Source: Cyanobium sp. (lineage in GTDB: Bacteria; Cyanobacteriota; Cyanobacteriia; PCC-6307; Cyanobiaceae). Taken from it: DNA of 42,501 nucleotides. Made by a program: the position numbers and the translations under genes. Below are positions 34,291 to 41,958 of the stretch, one piece after another. The notes under the pieces were generated by a model. It did not search any database and had not been told where the DNA came from. It worked only from the letters and a program-made list of their open reading frames with translations. The DNA is taken from NCBI GenBank assembly GCA_007135755.1, contig SLIG01000002.1, positions 1 to 42,501 on the forward strand, in the 5' to 3' direction. How positions within the stretch are numbered: position 1 is the first letter of the stretch; every line of letters starts with the position of its first letter.

Positions 34291-36021
34291 TCACTCCGGC
34301 GGCAGCAGGGCCAGGGCGCTGGCGAGACAGTCGGCCTCTGGGGCGGGCTTGTCGCGGCGCCAGCGGGCGATGCGGGGAAAGCGCACGGCAATGCCGCTCT
34401 TGTGGCGGCTGGAGCGCTGCAGGCCCTCGAAGGCCAGCTCGAACACCTGCAGCGGCTCCACGGCCCGCACCGGGCCGAAGCGCTCGGTGGTGTGGCTGCG
34501 GATCCAGCGGTCGAGCGCGCCGATCTCACCGTCGTCGAGGCCGGAATAGGCCTTGGCGAAGCTCACCAGCCGTGGGGGATCGCTGCCCGGGGCGCTGGGG
34601 GGGCGGTTCCAGAGCCCGAAGGTGTAGTCGGTGAAGAGGTTGGCGCGGCGGCCGCTGCCGGCCTGGGCGTAGAGCAGCACGGCATCGAGGCGGCAGGGGT
34701 CGAGCTTGTGTTTCCACCAGTGCCCCCGCTTGCGGCCGGCCAGGTAGGGGGAGTCGGCGCCCTTCAGCATCAGCCCTTCGGCGCCGGCGTCGCGGGCCTG
34801 CTGGCGCCGGGGCTCCAGCTGCTCCCAGCTCTCCAGGGGCAGCAGCGGGGAGAGGCGCAGGCGCCCGGCTGCGGGGTGCTCCGCCGCCTGCAGATGCCCC
34901 TGGATCAGGGAGTCCAGGGCGGCCCGGCGCTGGCTCAGGGGCCAGGAGCGCCGGTCCTCGCCTCCCTGCTCGAGCAGGTCGTAGGCCAGGAACACCACCG
35001 GGCACTCGGCGAGCAGCCGGCGGCCCGGTGCCTTGCGCCCCAGCCGGCGTTGCAGCCGGGCGAAGGAAGCCGGCCGCCCGGCGCCCTCCGGCCACACGAT
35101 CACCTCCCCGTCGAGCACGGTGCCATCGGGCAGGGCGGTTGCCGCCTCCATCAGCTCCGGGAAGGCGTGGTTGATCAGCTCCTCGCCACGGCTCCAGAGA
35201 AAGCCCTCGCCACCGCGGCGGATCAGCTGGCCGCGGATGCCGTCCCATTTCCACTCGCACAGCCAGGCCGTGGCTGCACCGGCGAGGGGTGCCGCCGCCG
35301 GATCGGCTGGCGGCAGCGCTGAAGCCAGAAAGAACGGATAGGGGCGGCTGGGCACCGCCTCCTCGGCAGCGGCCGGGGCGATCAGCTTGCGGTAGGCCTC
35401 GGCCGAGGGCTGGAATCCGCCCATCAGCCGGTGGGCCAGCAGCGGCTCCTCCAGGTCGCTGAGCTGGGCCAGGGCACGGATCACCAGCCCCTGGGCCACC
35501 CCCACGCGGAAGCCACCGGTGAACAGCTTGTTCATCACCAGCAGGGCGCCGGGCTTCAGGCCGCTCCAGAGCTGCCGCACCCGGTGGGCCTGGGGCTCGT
35601 GCTCGAGAGCGGCGGCCGTGGGCAGCAACGCCTCCATCCACACGTGCAGGGGGCAGGCGTGCAGGGGGGAATGCTGCGGCGGCCTCTGCAGCGGGGAGGC
35701 CTGGCTGCCGGCCGGATTCAGCTGCTGCCAGAGCAGGGCGATGGTCTCGGCTGAATCGCCCACGTGGGCGTAGCACTCCTCAAACAGCCAGTCCGGCAGC
35801 GGCGATCCCTCCAGGCAGATCTGGCGCAGCCGGCGGCCGGTGATCAGGCGCCGGCGCTGCTTTCCCAGCAGCACCTGCAGGGCCCAGGCGGCATCGGCGG
35901 GCGCAGCGCCGCTGAAGTACTCCACCAGGGCCTCCACCTTGGCGGTGGTGCCGGTGCTCCGGTCCAGCTGCTCCACCAGGGCAACGAACGCTGCCAGCCC
36001 GGTCGTTGCGACCTCAGCCAT
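34291..36021 (-). CDS. ATP-dependent DNA ligase
   Basis: 576 residues from the ATG at 36021. The catalytic Lys258 is in motif I EWKWDGIRGQ; motifs III (LDGEVIVW), IIIa (PVVFLAYDLLE), IV (AGAEGLMLKG) and V (WWKHKLDP) follow. An N-terminal DNA-binding domain of about 200 residues and a C-terminal OB domain (LDAVLLYAQAG to the end) give the Lig-B-like bacterial repair form. It works with the DEXH helicase and PdeM in the ligase-associated repair set; the usual MBL exonuclease is not in this window. Its start overlaps the mscS stop by 8 nt, so it is cotranscribed with a channel gene. Confidence 0.93.
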   Translation of the reverse strand: MAEVATTGLAAFVALVEQLDRSTGTTAKVEALVEYFSGAAPADAAWALQVLLGKQRRRLITGRRLRQICLEGSPLPDWLFEECYAHVGDSAETIALLWQQLNPAGSQASPLQRPPQHSPLHACPLHVWMEALLPTAAALEHEPQAHRVRQLWSGLKPGALLVMNKLFTGGFRVGVAQGLVIRALAQLSDLEEPLLAHRLMGGFQPSAEAYRKLIAPAAAEEAVPSRPYPFFLASALPPADPAAAPLAGAATAWLCEWKWDGIRGQLIRRGGEGFLWSRGEELINHAFPELMEAATALPDGTVLDGEVIVWPEGAGRPASFARLQRRLGRKAPGRRLLAECPVVFLAYDLLEQGGEDRRSWPLSQRRAALDSLIQGHLQAAEHPAAGRLRLSPLLPLESWEQLEPRRQQARDAGAEGLMLKGADSPYLAGRKRGHWWKHKLDPCRLDAVLLYAQAGSGRRANLFTDYTFGLWNRPPSAPGSDPPRLVSFAKAYSGLDDGEIGALDRWIRSHTTERFGPVRAVEPLQVFELAFEGLQRSSRHKSGIAVRFPRIARWRRDKPAPEADCLASALALLPPE

Positions 36022-36853
36022 CCCTTTCGGACCCGCTCTCCCCCCTGATCCCGGGCCAGCCGGCGGGGAGGCTGGGGTAGGCGAGGCCATGGCGGCGGAA
36101 GGCCTGCTTGCTGCGGCGGATCAGATCGGTGCGATAGGTGAACTCGTCGCGGATGTCCAGCGGGTAGCAGCGCAGCTTGAACTGGGTGCCCCAGGGGTAT
36201 TCCCGCATGATCACGGTCACCGGCAGGCGCAGCTGGGTGTAGGGACTGCTGTAGGCGGCCTGACGCAGAATCGTGATCACGATGTCGCTCTCGATCTGGT
36301 GATCAAAGTAGAAATCCGTGGCCACCTGGGCTTCCAGCGCACCGGTGTTGGCATTGACGATGGCTTCGGTCCAGGTTTTGTTGTGGGGGATGGTGACGAT
36401 GTTGTCGTCGGGGGTGTGCAACTGAATTGCCCGCAGTCCATAACCCACCATCTCGCCGTAATGATCACCGATTTGGATGCGATCGCCCACTCGGTAGGGC
36501 GCTTCGAACAATGCGATAACGCCGGCAATGACTGAACTCACGTAGTCCTTCAACGCGAAGGCCAGCGCGATCGCGATTGTTCCGGTGATCGCCAGCAGGT
36601 TGGTTTGGGAGAGGTTGAGGAACTGCTGCAGCAGAAAGCTGATGGTGGTGATCAGAATGATCGCCTTCCACAACGGCCGCGACTGCTTGATCAGCATGCG
36701 AAACCGGCGCGCCACCTTTTCTGAGGCCCAGGTTGTGGAGACCTCCACCAGCCAGATGCCGCCATAGGCGATGCCGATGGCGATCGCTGCCCGCAGCAGC
36801 TTGGCCAGGGTGAGGTCGGTGAATACGTTGGAATCGAGCTGGACGATCGGCAT
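36014..36853 (-). CDS. MscS-family mechanosensitive channel
   Basis: 279 residues from the ATG at 36853, which shares its A with the upstream TGA. Several membrane helices (residues 15-115) lead into the pore helix and beta domain: FALKDYVSSVIAGVIALFEA, YRVGDRIQIGDHYGEMV, then TIPHNKTW and RYPLDIRDEF-like C-terminal alpha/beta region. It is a small-conductance osmotic safety channel of the inner membrane. By eye its base composition is lower in GC (about 50% at 36601-36660) than neighbours, and three HIP1 octamers lie in it (36479, 36567, 36780). It is part of an overlapping three-gene unit. Confidence 0.9.
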   Translation of the reverse strand: MPIVQLDSNVFTDLTLAKLLRAAIAIGIAYGGIWLVEVSTTWASEKVARRFRMLIKQSRPLWKAIILITTISFLLQQFLNLSQTNLLAITGTIAIALAFALKDYVSSVIAGVIALFEAPYRVGDRIQIGDHYGEMVGYGLRAIQLHTPDDNIVTIPHNKTWTEAIVNANTGALEAQVATDFYFDHQIESDIVITILRQAAYSSPYTQLRLPVTVIMREYPWGTQFKLRCYPLDIRDEFTYRTDLIRRSKQAFRRHGLAYPSLPAGWPGIRGESGSERDG

Positions 36854-38028
36854 CAGGCGCTCTCCACGAAGAAATTGTTGTTGGCGAGATCGCTGGCGAT
36901 TCGCCCGTAATGGAGTGGCGACACCATCAGGATGTCTCCCCGGATCTCCAGGATTCCCTGGCGCAGCAGCCACTGGGTCCGGGCTTCAACCCGGCCATCT
37001 GCGTCCCCCAGGCTGCGGATGAGGTGGCGTCGGCTGATGCGTCCATGGATCAGGACGGCATGCAGCAGGTAGCGATCGATCCCGACCAGCGACGGCAGGG
37101 AGCGCAGGGCCGGCACCGTGGCGATGAGCCTGGGCTCGTCGCCGGCCCCGTTGGGCTGCTCCTCGACGCGCAGGCCATCGAGCCAGAGCCGGGCGGCAAT
37201 GCTGCTGACACCATTGGCCAGATCGGCCAGCTCCTCCCAGTCGAAGCTGTCGGTGTTTGCCTCAACGGCCGGGGGGAGGGACTCGAGAGACAGGAGCCAG
37301 GGCTTCAGGTCGTCGCCACCCAGCCTGGGCAGGCTGACGGGTGCGCCGAAGCAGGCTTCGGCCTGGGCGACGGCATCGAGAAAGCACCAGGCCCAGCGGT
37401 TGCAGCCGATCACCCAGAACAGATCCGGCCGCTGCACCAGCTCGGAGCGCAGCACTTCGATGCTCTCCCAGCCGCCGATGCAGCGCAGGAAGAGCATGTC
37501 CAGCGCCGGGATCAGCACCAACCTGGCCCGCTCGCCTCCCTCCGCGCCTCCCTCAGCGCCACCGTCCTCGTCTCTGTTGTTGTCACCGGACGGCATGGCC
37601 GGCAGGGCGCGAAAGGCCTCTCGCACCAGCTCGGGCATGGTCAGCGGATCATCGCGGCGCTGATCGGCCGCCAGGGGTGTGATCAGATCACTGGCCCTGA
37701 AGCCTGCCTCGGCGCTGAGGGCATCGCTGAGGAGGTGGTCGAGCGGCTCGAGCGGGTTTGCCAGGATCACCAGGGCATTCCCGGCCTGCGGTTGCTGCCG
37801 CCACCGCTTCAGGCCCTCCTGGACCGCTGTGCAGATGGTGGTGCGGGAGGCTTCCGGGGCCAGCAGGCTCTCGATGTCTCGCTGCAGTCGGTTCCGCAGG
37901 GGCTCCGGCAGGTCGCTCAGTTCCCCATCGCTGAATCCGCTCTCCTGGGAGCTCCGGAGCCAACGTCGCAGCGATCGCCACCAGCCCCCCCCGAGGCCAG
38001 CAGTGACGGAGCCGATGATCGCCTTCAT
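36853..38028 (-). CDS. AAA/STAND-like protein without a P-loop, partner of the MscS channel
   Basis: 391 residues, not named. Where a Walker A would be expected it reads ALVILANPLEPLDHLL (85-100), with no GKT/S. A Walker B-like ARLVLIPALDMLFLR (168-182), a sensor-like FWVIGCNRWAWCFLDAVAQA (204-223) and a region resembling a winged helix (about 300-385, IHGRISRRHLIRSLG) follow. The acidic Gly-rich insert DNNRDEDGGAEGG lies near 149-162. The pattern suggests an AAA+-like regulator that has lost ATP binding; this is inference. It is translated directly before mscS with a TGATG overlap, so it probably controls or senses channel activity. Confidence 0.7.
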   Translation of the reverse strand: MKAIIGSVTAGLGGGWWRSLRRWLRSSQESGFSDGELSDLPEPLRNRLQRDIESLLAPEASRTTICTAVQEGLKRWRQQPQAGNALVILANPLEPLDHLLSDALSAEAGFRASDLITPLAADQRRDDPLTMPELVREAFRALPAMPSGDNNRDEDGGAEGGAEGGERARLVLIPALDMLFLRCIGGWESIEVLRSELVQRPDLFWVIGCNRWAWCFLDAVAQAEACFGAPVSLPRLGGDDLKPWLLSLESLPPAVEANTDSFDWEELADLANGVSSIAARLWLDGLRVEEQPNGAGDEPRLIATVPALRSLPSLVGIDRYLLHAVLIHGRISRRHLIRSLGDADGRVEARTQWLLRQGILEIRGDILMVSPLHYGRIASDLANNNFFVESA

Positions 38029-38251
38029 GGTGAGCGAAGCCCGGCATTGACGCTTGATCCTGACAGGGTGCGAACTCGCCCCGCAGTCAATAGCATGTTA
38101 CGACATGCAAACAAATGATGAATAGCGATGAGCCGTGCGCTTTCGACTACACCGGAATCGCGCGGCTGAATCCTCTCGGTCGCGGCCTCGTGCCTTCGCC
38201 CCTGCTGCGCACCGCTCCGAGCAAGCGCAGGCCCCGGCTGCGGCCCGGAGC
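38029..38251. promoter_or_regulatory. AT-richer intergenic region with promoter-like palindrome
   Basis: 223 nt, lower in GC than the flanks. On the minus strand a TTGTTT is followed by GCATGTCGTAACATGC, a perfect 6-bp-arm palindrome at 38093-38108, and then TATTGA. That is a -35-like box, a 16-nt palindromic spacer and a weak -10-like box, 60-85 nt before the ATG at 38028. It is the likely promoter of the AAA-like/mscS/ligase unit, possibly with an operator. The gltS unit ends at the other side. Confidence 0.4.
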
Positions 38252-39625
38252 TCATGCGGAGCCGTCGACGGCCTGGGATCGGGGCAGCAGCCGCAGGCCC
38301 ACCACCAGGGCGCCGAGGGTGAATGCCAGGCACAGCGCTGTCCAGCGTCCCAGCCCCATGCTGCTGATCGCCAGGGGGGCAAACGCTGTGATCAACCCCC
38401 CGCCCAGAAAGGGCTCAAACAGCAGCTGCTTGAACGAAAACGCCTCCAGCACCTGGCTGCGGCCCGTGGGATCGGCCATGCGCAGCAGCAGCAGCCCGTT
38501 GGCCGTGCTGCCGGTGGCCTGGCCGAAGTCGGCGATGGCGCGCTCGAACCAGGCATCGGGGAAGAGCCGCGGCGCCAGCAGCAGCACCATCAGCACGTTC
38601 CAAACCAGGCCCACCACGGCCAGCACCGTGAACGGCAGCAGGTTGTCGGCCAGCAAGGGCAGGTTGAGGCTGGCCATGGCGGCGGTGATCAGCACATCCA
38701 TCGACAGCGAGGCGATGCTGGCCTGATCCGATGCCGAGGCCAGAAACGGCTGGTTGAGCTTCTGCAGCAGCAGCTGCACCAGCAGCCCGCCCACCATCGC
38801 CAGGGGGAACACCGGCACGGCATCGAACAGCGGCGAGATCTGCATCAGGATCTGCTTGAGCAGCGCACCCACGCCCACCGCCACCCCCGCCAGGCAGAGG
38901 TTGAGGGTGAGCACATCGAGGCTGATGGTCTGGTGTGCCGGAATCAGCCCGGCGGCCCGCTCCCCGGCCAGCCGCCCCTCGGCGCCGAAGCTGCCCTTGC
39001 GGCCGCCCACCAGCGCTGAAGGGCTGCGGTGCCGCTGGCGCAGCAGCCAGGTGCGGGCCTGGCCAACGAGCACCAGAGCGGTGCCGAGCAGCACCGAGGC
39101 CATCACGCCCACGGTGGCCATGGCCAGGGCCAGGGTGCGCCCGGCGGGAAAGCCCAGCTCCGTGTAGGTGCGGCCCAGACCGGCCGCCGTGCCGTGGCCG
39201 CCTTCGAAACCCACCTCCACCAGGGTGGCCATCAGTGGGTGGCTGCCCAGCAGCGGCCCCAGCAGCACCAGCACCACCACCCCAGCCACCAGGTACTGGC
39301 CGAAGCCGATCACCATCGAAAAGGCGGTCTGGTGGGCGGCCCGCTCCCACAGCCGTTGGGGGCTGGGCAGCCGCTGGCCCAGAAACAGGGTGGCGAACAC
39401 CAGGGCGATCAGGGCCGCCGGTGCCTGCGACCACACCTCCTGAACCGTGTCGGGCACCAGCTGCAGCGGGCCGTAGGGGCCGATCGCGAGTCCCAGCAGC
39501 CCGGCGATCAGGGCTTCCGGCAGTCCCAGCTGGCGCAGCAGTGGCACCCGCCTGCGCAGCACCAGAGCGATCAGCAGCAGCAGGCTGAGCACCGAGAAGG
39601 CGATCAGCACGTCGTAGACCTGCAT
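38252..39625 (-). CDS. gltS: Sodium/glutamate symporter, GltS family
   Basis: 457 residues, about ten to twelve membrane helices in two inverted halves. Characteristic pieces are GFEGGHGTAAGLGRTY in the first half and ADFGQATGSTANGLLLLRMA in the second; these are the re-entrant signature loops of the ESS (GltS) family. It imports glutamate with sodium. It starts 3 nt after the polyketide synthase stop, so it is in the same unit; its substrate in that context is unclear. Confidence 0.88.
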   Translation of the reverse strand: MQVYDVLIAFSVLSLLLLIALVLRRRVPLLRQLGLPEALIAGLLGLAIGPYGPLQLVPDTVQEVWSQAPAALIALVFATLFLGQRLPSPQRLWERAAHQTAFSMVIGFGQYLVAGVVVLVLLGPLLGSHPLMATLVEVGFEGGHGTAAGLGRTYTELGFPAGRTLALAMATVGVMASVLLGTALVLVGQARTWLLRQRHRSPSALVGGRKGSFGAEGRLAGERAAGLIPAHQTISLDVLTLNLCLAGVAVGVGALLKQILMQISPLFDAVPVFPLAMVGGLLVQLLLQKLNQPFLASASDQASIASLSMDVLITAAMASLNLPLLADNLLPFTVLAVVGLVWNVLMVLLLAPRLFPDAWFERAIADFGQATGSTANGLLLLRMADPTGRSQVLEAFSFKQLLFEPFLGGGLITAFAPLAISSMGLGRWTALCLAFTLGALVVGLRLLPRSQAVDGSA

Positions 39626-39627
39626 GG

Positions 39628-40743
39628 TCAGCGCTCCGGGGTGTCCAGTAGAGCGGCTTCCACCGTGAGGCCGGGGCCGAAGGCCAGGGCCACCCAGGGT
39701 CCGGGGGCCTTCGCCCGGCGCAGCCGCTCAAGGATGAACAGGATCGTGGCCGACGACATGTTGCCGTGTTCACGCAGCACGGCTTCGGACACGGCGATCT
39801 GCTCCGGCGCCAGCCCCAGGGCCGCGGCACTGGCCTGCAGGATGCGCGGGCCGCCGGGGTGCAGGGCCCAGGAGCCGATGGCCTCGATCGTCAGGCCCTG
39901 GCGGCCCAGCCAGCCCTCGAGCCAGGGGCGGAGGTGGGCCGCCACCGCCGCCGGCACCCGCGGTGAGAGGCCCATGGCGAAGCCGTGGTCGCCGATCGTC
40001 CACGACATCAGCTCCGCCGTGTCCGGGATCACGGTGGAGCCGGAGGCCAGGGCCCGCAGGGGCGCCCCCCCGTCGCCAACCCTGTCGCCAACGCCCTGTT
40101 CGCCGGCGGTGGCCACCAGGGCGGCGGCCCCGTCGGCGAACAGGGCGTTGGCCACCACCTTCTCCGGATCCCAGCCGTAGTGCAGGTGCAGGCTGCAGAG
40201 CTCCAGCGAGCACAGCAGCACGCAGGCCTGGGGGTCGGCCTCCACGAAGGCCCGCGCCACCCGCAGGCCGTTGAGGGAGCCGTGGCAGCCCATGAAGCCC
40301 ACCTGGGTTCGCTCCACGTCGGGCTGGAGGGGCAGCTGGGCGATCAGCTCCAGGTCGAACCCCGGGGCCTGGAAGCCCGTGCAGCACACCGTCACCAGGT
40401 GGGTGATGCGCTCGGCCGGCAGATCGGCGTCCGCCAGGGCCTGCCGCGCCGCCGCCAGGGCCAGGGGCCCGGCATGGACGGCGAAGCGCTGCATGCGCTC
40501 GGCGGTGGAGGGATTGCGCTCGCCGTAGAAGGGCAGCCGCTCGGCAATCGGGCTCTCGGGCTCGCCGTTCTCCAGCAGCACGCTGTGGCGGGTGTGCACC
40601 CGGGTGCGCCGCTGGATGCGCTCCAGCAGGGCCAACCGCTCCGGGCTGTCGGCGATCAGGTGGCGGCCCAGGGCGACAGCGTCGTTCTGGTTGGCCCTGT
40701 GGGCGGGAACAGCGGCGCCGATGCCGCGGATGCTCAGCGGCAT
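39628..40743 (-). CDS. Type III polyketide synthase
   Basis: 371 residues. The thiolase-like catalytic triad is intact: Cys153 in GFMGCHGSLNGLRVA, His295 in WALHPGGP, and Asn328 in REHGNMSSATILF. This is the chalcone/stilbene synthase superfamily, which extends an acyl-CoA or acyl-ACP starter with malonyl units and cyclises the product. Next to an FAD oxidoreductase and a methyltransferase the product is probably a modified alkyl-resorcinol, quinone or pyrone; starter and ring cannot be read. The start overlaps the FAD gene by 10 nt. A 19-bp inverted repeat lies in the coding region (40087-40152). Confidence 0.93.
   Translation of the reverse strand: MPLSIRGIGAAVPAHRANQNDAVALGRHLIADSPERLALLERIQRRTRVHTRHSVLLENGEPESPIAERLPFYGERNPSTAERMQRFAVHAGPLALAAARQALADADLPAERITHLVTVCCTGFQAPGFDLELIAQLPLQPDVERTQVGFMGCHGSLNGLRVARAFVEADPQACVLLCSLELCSLHLHYGWDPEKVVANALFADGAAALVATAGEQGVGDRVGDGGAPLRALASGSTVIPDTAELMSWTIGDHGFAMGLSPRVPAAVAAHLRPWLEGWLGRQGLTIEAIGSWALHPGGPRILQASAAALGLAPEQIAVSEAVLREHGNMSSATILFILERLRRAKAPGPWVALAFGPGLTVEAALLDTPER
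40087..40152. repeat. Perfect 19-bp inverted repeat inside the polyketide synthase gene
   Basis: 40087-40105 GCCAACGCCCTGTTCGCCG is the exact reverse complement of 40134-40152, with a 28-nt loop. In the protein the arms code for VANALFAD (197-204) and GEQGVGD (214-220). Next to it the short repeat GTTGGCGACAGG/GTTGGCGACGG adds RVGDGG. The arm that encodes GEQGVGD looks like a local inverted copy, as produced by template switching. Confidence 0.85.
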
Positions 40744-41957
40744 GGCACGGGTCCGACCACGGGTGAGGGGGCGCCAGCGACGGAGGGCGGCTGGTTGAGC
40801 TGGCGGATCAGCCGGCGAGGCAGCGGCGGCACCCTCCTCGCCAGCTGGAACAGGGCGGTGGCGGCGACCGGCTGACGCAGCAGGGCGGCCACGCCGCGGC
40901 AGAGCCGCTGCCGCCGGCCGATCTGGCGCTCCAGAGTGTGCCGCCAGCGGCGCTCCAGTGCCGGTTGCCAGCCCCGCACCCCTTCCAGCACGAGGGGAGT
41001 GGCGGCGGCGGCGGCGGTGAGGGCCCAGCCCATGCCCTCGCCCGTGAACGGCTCCACGTAGCCGGCCGCATCCCCCAGCACCAGAAAGCGTTCCCCCGCC
41101 AGGGGCGTGGCCCGGCGGCTCAGGGACGGCGTGGCCTGCCAGCTGGCCGCGTCCAGGCCGGCGGGCACGGGAAACCCGGCCTGCTCCAGCACCAGGGCGG
41201 CGGCGCCGGCGGACCCGCCGGTCTCGGCCAGCAGGGGCCGATCGAAGGCGGCGGCCAGATCGAGGCGGCCATCCTCCAGCCGCACCAGCCCCACGTAGCC
41301 CCGGCGGCCCACGGCCATGTGGATGCAGCCCGGGGTGTAGGCGCCGGTGCCGGCCGGCAGCACACAGCCGGCCCCCACCCGGGAGCGCGGCTGGATGTGC
41401 ACGCCGGCGCCCGGCTCGTCCTCGAGGCAGCGGTGGGCCAGGCCGGCGGCCACCAGCACCACGGCCGCCCGCACCGCGGTTTCACCTCCTCCCCCGGGCG
41501 GCCGGCCGCCGCCCGGGCGCAGGTGCACCGTGCGCCCACGGACATCCGCCGCCCCCAGCCGGGCGCTGGTGTGGGGCCGGAAGCTGGCACCGGCGTCGAT
41601 CGCCGCCTGCACCAGCGCCTGATCGAAGCGCTCCCGCGACAGGGCGCGGCCATCGGGCAGCGGGAAATTGGCCTGGCGGCCCCCCAGCCCCACGCGGATC
41701 TGATTGAGGGGCACGGCCCCCTGGCCGTCGATCAGCCCCCCCAGCCCCACGCCGGCGAGTACCGAGCGGGCCTGGCCGTTGAGGCAACAGCCGCACACCT
41801 TCCAGCGCGGGAAGCGGCGCTTCTCCACCAGCAGCACGCGCAGACCCTGCCGTGCCAGATCAAAGGCGGCCAGGGCCCCGGCGGGTCCGGCACCCACCAC
41901 CACCACATCCCAGTCGCGGTCTGGGGCAGGGTTGGCGGCGGTTGGGCTGGAACCCAT
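40734..41957 (-). CDS. FAD-dependent oxidoreductase, geranylgeranyl-reductase/hydroxylase-like
   Basis: 407 residues. FAD site VVVVGAGPAGALAAFDLARQ (about 18-37), followed by VEKRRFPRWKVCGCCLNGQA, in which CGCCL stands where related reductases have CGGGL, and the second FAD motif FLVLGDAAGYVEPFTGEGMG. It belongs to the UbiH/geranylgeranyl-reductase group. Placed between a methyltransferase and a type III polyketide synthase, it probably oxidises the polyketide ring, as the SrsC flavoprotein does for Streptomyces phenolic lipids (recalled, not checked). It starts at an ATG one nucleotide past the methyltransferase stop. Confidence 0.83.
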   Translation of the reverse strand: MGSSPTAANPAPDRDWDVVVVGAGPAGALAAFDLARQGLRVLLVEKRRFPRWKVCGCCLNGQARSVLAGVGLGGLIDGQGAVPLNQIRVGLGGRQANFPLPDGRALSRERFDQALVQAAIDAGASFRPHTSARLGAADVRGRTVHLRPGGGRPPGGGGETAVRAAVVLVAAGLAHRCLEDEPGAGVHIQPRSRVGAGCVLPAGTGAYTPGCIHMAVGRRGYVGLVRLEDGRLDLAAAFDRPLLAETGGSAGAAALVLEQAGFPVPAGLDAASWQATPSLSRRATPLAGERFLVLGDAAGYVEPFTGEGMGWALTAAAAATPLVLEGVRGWQPALERRWRHTLERQIGRRQRLCRGVAALLRQPVAATALFQLARRVPPLPRRLIRQLNQPPSVAGAPSPVVGPVPCR

Positions 41958-41958
41958 C

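Noticed and set aside
34270-34310. Terminator hairpin between DUF4178 and ligase genes
   Set aside because: GC-rich pairs exist, but such hairpins are common at this GC content and there is no U-run.
40050-40090. Minisatellite from the GTTGGCGAC repeats
   Set aside because: Only two short units; better explained together with the inverted repeat.
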